Source: Dillenia suffruticosa (taxonomy: Eukaryota > Streptophyta > Magnoliopsida > Dilleniales > Dilleniaceae). Taken from it: DNA of 64,000 nt. The notes under the pieces were generated by a model. It had not been told where the DNA came from and ran no database searches. It saw only the letters and a list, made by a program, of their open reading frames with translations. The translations under genes and the position numbers were made by a program. Of the stretch, positions 48,318-57,659 are shown in pieces (the stretch's first letter is position 1; each line of letters begins with the position of its first letter). The stretch is taken from NCBI GenBank assembly GCA_033439265.1, contig JAVTVX010000010.1, positions 11,516,001-11,580,000 on the forward strand. Direction: 5' to 3'.

Positions 48318-50607
48318 ATGGGTAGAGGGAGACGTAAAAACAAAGGAGTAAATATGGCTTCTGGGATTCAGCATCCGGGGACGATGAGACAAGAAGCCGG
48401 TGGGAGGAAGCACGTGACCAATCATAATCCAAAGGACATGTTAAAGATGGAACATCTTCAGAATTTGGCGGTTTGGGCAAGTGGGGAAGCCTCTGTTCCT
48501 TCATTGGGTGCGTTGTTGGGTCATCGTTTGGCCGCTCTTGGGGAGTCGTTAGGCGTGCCCACTGACCCTTCTGTTTTTTCTTGCCAAAGGTTAGACTGCT
48601 CCGTAACTTCTAACACTAGCGCACTATTATGATTTGCTTTTCCTAATTTATTATAGGTTTTTAGTTCAAAGTGCCAATTTTGGAGTACCATTATGGGAAA
48701 AAGAACGCAAAAGTCTCTTTGGCTTAATGTATACGCCTGCTACGTCAAGGGATCAAGTTCCTCGATGTTAAGCAGACCATCTCTCTTTTGGTGCCAAAGG
48801 TTAAATTGCATAGCACTAATGCACTTTTGTGATATTCATTTACTTACTTTGCCATGAACTTCTAAGTATAAAAGGCCTGTGAGTAAAATGCATGATTGTG
48901 GTTGGGGTTGCAAATGTCCTTGTTTATGTTTCGTGAATTCTTTAAGACCTATGTTTTCAAACCTCCCTGTTACTTGTAAGGTATCGTTAATGATCTAATT
49001 TGGTTGTATTTTCTTATATGTAATGTTGTCATGGGAAAACCATCAGTCTCCCATAGTTCTCGTATCACTATGAAAGAATGCCCTAGGAAGGTTTGGGATT
49101 TTGGGCTTACTAGCTTCTTTTATTTATAAGATCCCTGTCAAAGTTTAATCTAATCACCGAATTATCATCCTCGGAGATGAAGTGTCCCTTTGCTAAAGCA
49201 TCCTTGTGAAGAAAAAGGTCTTTCATGCAACCTTGAGTGCTGATGGGTCGAAAATGGCATAATACGAAATGGTGAAGTTAAGGTCTCTTTTGATATTAGA
49301 CTTTGAGCAGTCCCATAATCAAGCCTGCCTAACTATTTTATTTTACTTCATTTTTTTACTGGGTGGGATAGAAAGGTGTCAGAGTCAGATTGAGGAGATG
49401 GATTTTCTGTCTTGCTTCATCTAAAAATGCATGTAATGCAGAGTGATTGATTTTCTCACTTTGGTGGTGAGGGATGTCTGGAGACGCCAAGTTGTGGCAA
49501 GCAGTCTTAAGGTTTTTTATGGCGTGAAAGTGACAAAATCTTTAGATGGAGCTTGACGTTTTTGTTTCGGTTTTATACTACTGTTAAACTGAATGTACTG
49601 AATGCAAATACAATAACAATGCAAAAAACAGCACAGAGAAAGCAAGCATGGTACATAGTCTGCTTACTTCTAAGGAGGCATTGTTTTGCTGAAAAGCATT
49701 TTTTTTTTTAAGTTTAGGCCCTCTACCATTTAATGACAGCCCAGCTAGTAGGTTGCTGATCAATGAAGGAAGCAAACATTCCTGCTCTAGTCGCAACCAC
49801 TAGTTGCAACATAATTTTCTGTTATTGCCCTGGCAAAAAAGTCATTAGTTACCTAGGTGATACCATCTTAAGATGGATATCTCATCTATGCCAAGGAGGT
49901 GTATCCACTAGCAAAGACTCTTACATATGCAACCTGGGTTCTCATAATTGTTGCATACTGCTTCTTGATGTTACTTCAGGCTGTGTCGAAATTGTTTCTA
50001 AAAAACCATTTTTCCGAACTGCAGATGTGAGTCAATTCTTCAGCCTGGCTATAATTGTACCGTTCGCATTGAAAAAAATAAAGCAAAAGCACGGCGTAAA
50101 AATAAAGCATCCAACAAATCTGCCCAGAACATTGTGGTTTATACATGTGGCCATTGCTCATACCGGAATATGAGACGAGGGACTCCAAGAGGATACATGA
50201 AAGAGATCTGTCCTCCAAAGGCTAAATCACCTTCAGACATAAAATATCTGAATTCCACACCAAAGAAACCAAGCACAAGCAAAGCCAAGGTCAATGAGGT
50301 GGAGGAGATGGCTCCGCCAGCATTGCCTGGGGACACTCCTGCTCCTGTCACGAACAGCCTAACCACCTCATCAGAGTCAAGGCCTACTTCTCTGCTGGAC
50401 AGAAATAAGAGGAGGAGGAAAAGGCCAGGACCTAAGAAATCAGACGAGCATGAAAATGATTCTGCAACAGGAGATGCAGAACAGGTGCTCCCATCATCAA
50501 AGAAACGGAGGAGAAAATCTTGGACTAGTTTGAAGGAAATAGCCGAGCGGGGTGAGCATGATAACTGTAGCAGCATAACTAATTTCACCATCCCTTTCCT
50601 TTTGTAA
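48318..50607 (+). CDS. RNase P/MRP subunit, Rpr2/Rpp21/SNM1 domain protein
   Basis: Putative protein subunit of RNase MRP and/or RNase P. Because plant nuclear tRNA 5' processing is done by protein-only PRORP enzymes, a role in RNase MRP is more likely (inference). Two exons, 48318-48589 and 50025-50607, split by a 1,435-bp intron (CAAAG/GTTAG...CTGCAG/A), giving 284 aa. The Rpr2 region starts near residue 45 (MLKMEHLQNLAVWASGEASVPSL), and the zinc ribbon uses CQRC (89-92) and CGHC (132-135). An RNA-binding-like basic stretch (KNKAKARRKNK) lies between them. The rest is a low-complexity tail with basic clusters (KRRRKRPGPKK, KKRRRKSW) that could be nuclear signals, ending IPFLL as plant relatives do. 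A 55-bp piece of exon 2 is duplicated upstream in inverted orientation. Confidence 0.9.
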
Positions 50608-52099
50608 GTGTGGATCATGTAAATGATATTCTTGCAAATGGGTATGGCGAGTCTTGATCAAGTCAGATGAGGATACAATAGCATGTTGCTTTGAAGTTAT
50701 AAATCAGATCGATTTATCTGTAAATGCGATTGTGCATTTTTCTTTCTTTTTCCTTTTTTTAAGGTTTCCTTGTTTTGAAGGTTCGATAAGGGCATGGCAT
50801 ATTTCTTTTCGCATCTTGAAATAGTGCCCATCTCTGTGGAAAATAGTGTCCATCTCTTTTTAAATGCGAATGTTCTTATCCGAAGCTGTTTAGGTTAGGA
50901 CAGCTTTTTGTCAGACATTTTTAAATATCAGAAATGCATGCCTATCCAAAGATATATCAATATGTTACTTGAAAATTCAAATAACAATTGAATTCAGCAT
51001 GATAACAACTGCATTTCTGTTGCTTACTATCGATGGGGTCATTTCTCCAATAATACTTCCAAACCGTCGGTTGACCACGCGATCGCTACAGAACAAGGGG
51101 GAGGAAAACTACAGAAATGGAATCGGCTATCCCTCAAATCTTTCTAATATTCAGCTTTAAATATAGCCAGGTCACTGTCATCAGAATGCATGCTTATTCA
51201 GTAAAATAATTGAAATTGAGGACAGGATTAACAAAGAAGCAAAATTTCAATTCCTTACCATCCTTGGAATTTGACTTGCTTTCAACCCACCAGAGTTCTT
51301 TATGATTTCTTGCATTCTAATGGAAGACTAAGTATGATTAATTGATTAATTTTCTTCATGAACAGAGAAAATTGTGTCAAGCCACCGTATAAACAGGTTT
51401 GATTTCCTGGGCTTAATAGACCATGTCCTAAAGTCATCAATCAACAATGAAACCAACAAAACTACAAGTAAATTGCAAACTTGAAATCCAATTTAGTATC
51501 AACCCACAAAAATGAAGTTAGCATGGAGAAGACAAATCAATGCATTTTGATTTGTACCCTATGAACCAACTAGTATTTTGCTACAACTGCTATAAATTTT
51601 TGGTATGTTGGTGTAGGGTTCGAAAAGAAAGACTCAAATCCTCAGCTAACTTGTGTTGGCATCCTCTACATATAAACTAGATACAACAAGAATGCAAATC
51701 TCTCTGAAGATATCTGCCTCAACTCCTCCGGCAAGAAGACTTATCCTAAACTTTTGAGGGAGAGGATCGAGGATTTTACAACTCCATCATTTGTGGTTAC
51801 TTGTATGAATTTTTGTGGATCAGTATAGAAATTATGAATAGAAAGTGCAAAAGCCCAGAGAGCCTGGAAGTAAAAACTAAGAAGATGAGATCTTTGTTAC
51901 ATAGCTGAATCTATATGACATGACATTTTGCATTCATAATGTACAATGGTCAATATGTTCCTGAAACACCACAAAATCGGCATTATTGTAAACATCCACA
52001 TATAGTAAACTTCTTTTGGAAAATTATATACTACTAATAGAGAAGAAAATGAAAAAAAAATGGTTTCCTTAACCATACTTGATTTGATGCTAAACGCTG
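50608..52099. other. Intergenic spacer
   Basis: Holds the 3' ends of the convergent Rpp21 gene and the first CLE gene. The small frame at 50969-51160 has a hydrophobic start but no motif or homology I recognise. Confidence 0.55.
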
Positions 52100-52342
52100 T
52101 CAGTTATGAAGAGGGTTTGGTCCAACAGGCACAAGCCGGTGTGATACTACAAATGCTGCATCATTCTTGGAATTTAATTTTCCCAAAGTGAGTCGGCGCG
52201 AGATTGGGTAGAAAAACTTGGCCCTGAATTTGTGCTCTACTTCTGCATTGGTAGCTCTAACAAAATGACAGCTACAAGAGTGGACTAATGTCAAAATAAC
52301 AAGGAACACAGCAAGTGGGACTAATGAATGTTGGGCTCTCAT
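52100..52342 (-). CDS. CLE signalling peptide precursor 1 (RLVPVGPNPLHN)
   Basis: Intronless 80-aa secreted precursor. A signal peptide covers about residues 1-26 (VPLAVFLVILTLVHSC); a variable basic region follows; and the last 12 residues, RLVPVGPNPLHN (69-80), form the CLE peptide. After cleavage, and usually hydroxylation of Pro4 and Pro7, such peptides act on LRR receptor kinases in meristem, root or vascular signalling. It most resembles the CLE9/CLE10 peptide RLVPSGPNPLHN, but has Val instead of Ser at position 5. The stop follows the final Asn directly, as in most CLE precursors. A second CLE gene of the same length lies 1.8 kb upstream on the same strand. Confidence 0.92.
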   Translation of the reverse strand: MRAQHSLVPLAVFLVILTLVHSCSCHFVRATNAEVEHKFRAKFFYPISRRLTLGKLNSKNDAAFVVSHRLVPVGPNPLHN

Positions 52343-54176
52343 GCTTCTGAGATGGGGTTTGTGAAGATTAAGGTTTTTGGGTAGTGGACGAAGAAAGAGG
52401 TCTACTGAGATTTTGCATATGTTGTAATGGTATTGGTAGGTCTGAACTCTATTTAAAGAGGAGTGACTAGTGTGTACTTGACATTGTTTTCGAATGTAGA
52501 ACTGACAAATTTAAATTTTTCCTAAATTTAAGTTCCTTGTTATTGCTCTTGCATGAAAGATATTAACTGAAAAATGGGATGGCTACCATATAGTTGTCAA
52601 TTATTGTTCATTCAGAGCAAGTTGGACATCGATTCTTATTAAACAAAAGTTTTTTAGACATTGGATTCATATATTGTTACAGTGGAAAACATTTTTTAAA
52701 GGAAAAGTTTTAAATTCGATATGAATTTTCTTTTTGCCTCTGGGACACCATGCCATGTACTTCCAAATGCATTAGTTGACATAGCAGATAGCACCAACAG
52801 AAGATTAAAATATGGAAGATGGATTTGAAAATTCAGCAATCCCATGAATTATTAAAACTTTCATATGGGCCAAACTGATGTGTCACCAAGCAGGCTTCCC
52901 CTGTAGAAAAATCATGAAAATTAGTCAATAATGCAGATTAATAGCCTAATTATGTCATGATTGTGTTTGACTTGATTATATAGTACTGAAAACATATGTA
53001 TTATCAGTATTGATGTATTTAAGGCATTGACCAAACAACAATTGATAGCGTGATCCCAACAAGAAAATGAAACGCCATCTTCCATTTAGTACTGCTTAAC
53101 ATGCTTGCTCTGTCAAGGACATTTACAGCATACAGAAGAATTTGTAATTCTTGAATTTATAAATCAGAACGATGCAAAAAGGAGCTTTGACAAACATGGA
53201 GAGTTGGTGATATGTCCTTATTTGAAAAAAAAAATTCTCGGGAATTAGAAAAAAGAAAAAAATAATAATTGGAGATGTACAAGACATGCGATAAGAATAC
53301 TAAGTAGTATTTTTCATATGGTTTCCTTGTCCATAGTCCTCAATGTGTTGACTAAATTCACCAAATTTCCACGCCTTTAATGAATAATCAAACCTATGGT
53401 CTTGAATTAACTAAATAATCCATGAATGATAACTCACATGGTGCTGCAAGAACATCATGAAATTTTCATTCAAGTTTCTCTTTCTTGCTCAATATGTACC
53501 AGGTCTATTACATTGATGTTTCTTAATTCTGTTTTTCTGCTATCTCATGAGTATCGATACTCTTGAAAATGATGGCATTTTCGATGGTCAGGATTTATCT
53601 TCACCATTATCCTTGCGGGATGATAGAAAATTTTATTAACTATCGTATGCTTGCAGATATTTGTGATGGTCAGGATTTATCTTCACCATTATCCTTGCGG
53701 GATGATAGAAAATTTCTTTAACTATCGTTTGCTTGCAGATATTTGTTCTTTCTTAAAAATGATTGGTCTCCTCAAAGTTGTCGACATTTTAGCTTCTTGG
53801 GAATAACATGAACAAATCAAAAAGTTTCGGGTCAAATTTTTCCTTTCAAAAAGTTTTGACACTGTCATCACATGTTGTCGAACTGCAGATTTAATAAAAG
53901 AAAGCAAAATAAGAAAAGTAAAGAAAAAAGGGCACTGTTTTGTGAAATCATACGCCTATGTTCACATTTCAATGACAACAGTAAAATCTTGTTTCTTCTA
54001 CCACATGGTATTGCCATCCTCAATTTTACAAAACATGGGTCTTACATCACCTTTCAGAGTATCTATTGTACATACATATGTCCTATGAGAAGTAATGCCA
54101 TAGCTTACAGCTTTGAAAATTTCTGTAATTCTCTGCCTTGAAGAGAGAATAAAACTTTGTTTTGGCCGAAAGCCAA
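52343..54176. other. Spacer between the two CLE genes
   Basis: Contains the promoter of CLE 1, including a possible TATA segment (TATTTAAAG in + orientation at about 52451), and an 82-bp tandem duplication. No further gene or third CLE copy seen. Confidence 0.55.
53583..53746. repeat. Tandem duplication, 82-bp unit
   Basis: GATGGTCAGGATTTATCTTC starts at 53583 and 53665. The two copies differ at only about four positions, so the duplication is recent. It lies between the two CLE genes. Confidence 0.93.
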
Positions 54177-54419
54177 CTAGTTGTGAAGAGGGTTTGGTCC
54201 ACTTGGAACAACTTGATGAGAAACATCAAGAATCGGGTCCTTCTTACTGTTCTTCCTCGATTCCTTAAAGCGAGAAAATGAAGGAAAAGCATTCCAAAAC
54301 GAAGAGGAAAACTGGGTATGATCTTTGCTTTCATTACTTGCTTCTTGAATTCTCCGGCAAGAGGAAAGTTGGAACATGGTTAAGATGATTAGGATGAGCA
54401 AACAACCTTGAAATTTCAT
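54177..54419 (-). CDS. CLE signalling peptide precursor 2 (QVVPSGPNPLHN)
   Basis: Intronless 80-aa secreted precursor. A signal peptide spans about residues 1-21 (GCLLILIILTMFQLSSC), then a variable region rich in Ser, Phe and Lys, then the terminal dodecapeptide QVVPSGPNPLHN (69-80). The core PSGPNPLHN is canonical, but position 1, almost always Arg in CLE peptides, is Gln. If the mature peptide begins elsewhere this may matter less. It shares length, position of the motif and a D/VVSH context with the gene 1.8 kb downstream, so the two look like an old tandem duplicate whose prodomains have diverged. Confidence 0.9.
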   Translation of the reverse strand: MKFQGCLLILIILTMFQLSSCRRIQEASNESKDHTQFSSSFWNAFPSFSRFKESRKNSKKDPILDVSHQVVPSGPNPLHN

Positions 54420-55777
54420 GATGAGGAAAGGGAGATTGAGAGAATGAATGCTCCTGAAGCAGAGGAAACAGGATTAATATTGTTCTTGGGTCTGACTTCG
54501 CAAATTTGCAGGTGTCTTTATAAATGGATCAGACAAGTTATGTCAAGATAGATAGAGCCAAAACCAATTATAGAGATAATGCCTAAAATGACATAAACAC
54601 CCACAAAGAAAAGATAGATGATCAATTGAATTTAATTAAAATATTTTTATTCGATATATATATTAATAATGGTTTACAAAAGTGAGAATTTAACAAAAAA
54701 TTGACTGATTATTAGGTTTGTCGAATATGAATTGGAACAATGTTTGTATCGATATTTTTTAAAATAATAAAGTATAATATAATTTTTTAATTGATCAATG
54801 AGTAATTACAATAAATTTATTTTCAGTTTTTTTATTTACTTAAATTAATTTATAAATCAGAATCAATCGCATTCAAAAAAAACAAATACATTTATGAAGT
54901 TTTGAGATTGCTTTTTAATAACTTGTTCAAACATGACTGTATTGACTTCTTCAAGATTATCGATTTGCCGACAAAATGATAATAAATGCACAGCCTGTTG
55001 AAAGCCAACGATCGACATCGTGGCCTATTTTGTGACCATAGTGCGCTGAATTGTGAGGCTTCCACAATAACACAAACATTGTTCTCTTGCGTCTTTTAGC
55101 CATTCTCAATTTACTTGCGTCTTCTCTTGGGATAACTCTTGTATTCTCTCTCCTGGAGTTCTCTTGCGCTTCTTACCATTCTCAGTGCACCATCATTGTG
55201 GCAACAATAACACAAGTCATCATCATTGTGTACGTTGAAAGATTTGATTTAATTTGGGGGTGTTAATAAAGGACCTTGTTGCTAAGTCCCATTCTATGAC
55301 GAAACAAAACACTTCCAACCTCGGAGGCACTTCATTACAGCCGGTAATCGATAGCCATGTCAACAAAAATCATGTTTTAGTTTTACCCCAGCCTAGCAAT
55401 TTGAAGAAAGTTTTACAGTCCATGACTGTCTGAAAAGGCTAAAATTGAAGTCTCCTTGCCCAGATTGTATAAGAATGCACGTGTATGCAGTGTTACGCAG
55501 CTGTATCCTCCTGTCGTATGATGAACAAGCACTGCATGTTGTGAAGTTTTTGGCATATGAACTGCTCCGAAGTTACATTATGCTCTTTCATTATTTTCGC
55601 AAAACATAAACATGCAACAAGTTTTATTGAAACTTTATCCTATAACTGAAACTTAGTCCCATCACTCAAAATAAACTCAGATGTATAATGAAATTTATCA
55701 AACAGATGTCCCCATACTACGTAAACCCGCAGTCATTAGGCATTCGGAACAGCAATTCATGAGTTACCAAAACATAT
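54420..55777. other. Intergenic spacer
   Basis: CLE 2 promoter at left, MSBP1-like 3' UTR at right, AT-rich between. A short duplicated phrase (CTCTTGCG, CCATTCTCA and ACAATAACACAA, about 55060-55210) is all the structure noticed. Confidence 0.5.
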
Positions 55778-57587
55778 TCATTCATGCTTAGCATCAGCTT
55801 CGGGGGTCATTTCTATGGTCTTTTCTATGGTGGTATGCTTAGCATCAGCTTCGGGGGTCTTTTCTGTGGTTGTCTTTTCTGTGGTCTCAGCTACGGTGCC
55901 CTCTGCTGCACCATTTTCTGCAGGCTTCACATCACGATCTGTAGCTTCCACAGAATCAACGGTGGGGGTACTCTCTGGTTTGTCATTTTCCGCAGGCTTG
56001 GCAACATCACGATCTGTAGTTTCTGTGGACTCAGCTGCGGAGGATCCATCTGTCACGGGTACTTCCTTCTTAACCGTCCCAACTTTAACATACTTGCTCA
56101 TAAACTTGTATTCCCAGTCCTGCAAGGCTTCGAGCTCAAAAGGACCAAGACCAGAGATATCTCCTGTTAGATCTTTATCTTCAAAAGACATTTTCGCAAG
56201 AGCCCTACTGGCATCTTTTCCAGCAAAAAGTGCATAAGGCCCACCTGGTCCATAAAACATCCTACACAAAAAGATGAATGATAAGATAACTGTAATTGAG
56301 TGCATGTTTGAATATACTGACAAAGTTTGTGGATGGTATATGCATTTTTACGTTTGCCAGATAGATACAATGACATTATGTAGCCAGCTACAAGGATAAT
56401 TAAGTTAGTTTTAGTAAAGAAAGAAATTTTAGGAAGAATTTTCACAGCAATCGGACATGAAGAGTCCAGAAAGTAACGCAAAACTCTGCTCCACATAATC
56501 ACAAAAGCATCAGTTTTATAGAAAGGGGAAAAAAAAGGAAAAGGAAAATGAAAAACCGAAATAACCGACTATTATCGTAGTTGAAAAAAAACGAAAAGGA
56601 AAAGGAAAAGGGAAACGAAAAAAAGCAATGCCACCAACACCATGGGGGGGATTGTAGAAAATCCCACAAAGAAAATATCACATTCAAGCTGAAGACACTC
56701 CCCCCCCCCCCCCCAAAAAAAAATAGACCCCAAACATTTTTCCCCAACCTTTTCTATTATCGTAATTGAGGGGCCAAAAGGAAAAACCCTTTTACCATTA
56801 GTGACATACCAAACCTTTATCAGCGATAAAACCAGGGGATAAAAAAATGGTGCATCGACCATTAAGCAAGTAATCAGAAACAACAAATGGTAAAAGGATT
56901 AAGAAAAAGGGAATTTCCAGAATCAAGTATTGTCAAAGAATATATAAGATAACACTCGAACAGAGCTCCTCGAATCGCTTTAAAAAATCATATGGGAATT
57001 CTAGAAAATCAAACATTTCCAAATATTTCCTCGTACTCTTAAGCATCCAAATATATATAAATATATATATATTAAAAAAAGGGCAAAACTCTTGCAACTC
57101 ATAGTCAATCGAAATACCCAAATCAAATCAAAGTCCTCAGTCGGGTCAAACGACGTAATACCCAAATCAAAACCCACAACAGAATTCCCACAAATTCAGC
57201 AAAATAAATCGAAATATAAATAACCCAAACACATATCATCAAAAACCCACAAAACATAATTAAAATTAAGAAAGAAAAGTACCTGCTCTGAGAGACATCA
57301 AAGATCTGACCCTTAATAGCCATGAGAAGAGGCTTCTTAGGATCAGAACCATCGTACACTTTCAATTCCTCTTCACAGATCTCACCGACTTGAACAGGTG
57401 GAGGCAGAGGTTGCATCTGCTCTTCAAAGGACCTAGGTCTCTGATGACTCCCAGAAGAATCGAAAAGCACTGCGACAACATAGTACACGGCTATTCCCAA
57501 AGCCAGAACTGTGAAGAAAGTAGCAGGAGAGACTCCTATGTATGCTACTATCGCTTCTTTTATGGTTTCCCATAGTTGCAGAGCCAT
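55778..57587 (-). CDS. MSBP1: Membrane steroid-binding protein (MAPR / MSBP1 type)
   Basis: Membrane-anchored cytochrome-b5-like protein of the progesterone-receptor (MAPR) family; Arabidopsis MSBP1 binds steroids, dampens cell elongation and brassinosteroid signalling, and scaffolds ER P450s. Two exons, 57587-57283 and 56261-55778 (AG/G phase 2), give 262 aa. One N-terminal transmembrane helix (about 18-42; FFTVLALGIAVYYVVAVLF) is followed by a Pro-rich linker and the b5-like domain (about 68-168): ICEEELKVYDGSDPKKPLLMAIKGQIFDVS, then MFYGPGGPYALFAGKDASRALA and a DWEYKF helix. The C-terminal extension is longer than I recall for MSBP1 and repetitive: TDRDV(A)KPAEN occurs twice and a TIEK/EADAKH unit twice. 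A 1-kb intron separates the exons. A GA microsatellite lies just upstream of the ATG. Confidence 0.94.
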
Positions 57588-57610
57588 GGCGATAATAGAG
57601 GACGATGAGA

Positions 57611-57616
<6 letters not shown>

Positions 57617-57657
<41 letters not shown>
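57617..57657. repeat. (GA)n microsatellite in the MSBP1-like leader
   Basis: About 20 GA units beginning 30 bp upstream of the ATG at 57587; CT on the gene strand. Confidence 0.92.

Positions 57658-57659
<2 letters not shown>

Noticed and set aside
46900-50218. Shared peptide MSNGHMYKPQCSGQI in two minus-strand frames
   Set aside because: An effect of the 55-bp DNA duplication read on the wrong strand; the DNA event is reported instead.
50139-50618. 159-aa minus-strand frame
   Set aside because: Antisense shadow of Rpp21 exon 2, whose own frame has clear zinc-ribbon motifs.
50969-51160. 63-aa frame with a hydrophobic start, possible secreted peptide
   Set aside because: No recognisable peptide motif or conserved end, unlike the two CLE genes nearby; length is within chance.
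13793-57587. A co-functional gene cluster
   Set aside because: The encoded proteins act in unrelated processes, and the order is explained by conserved synteny.
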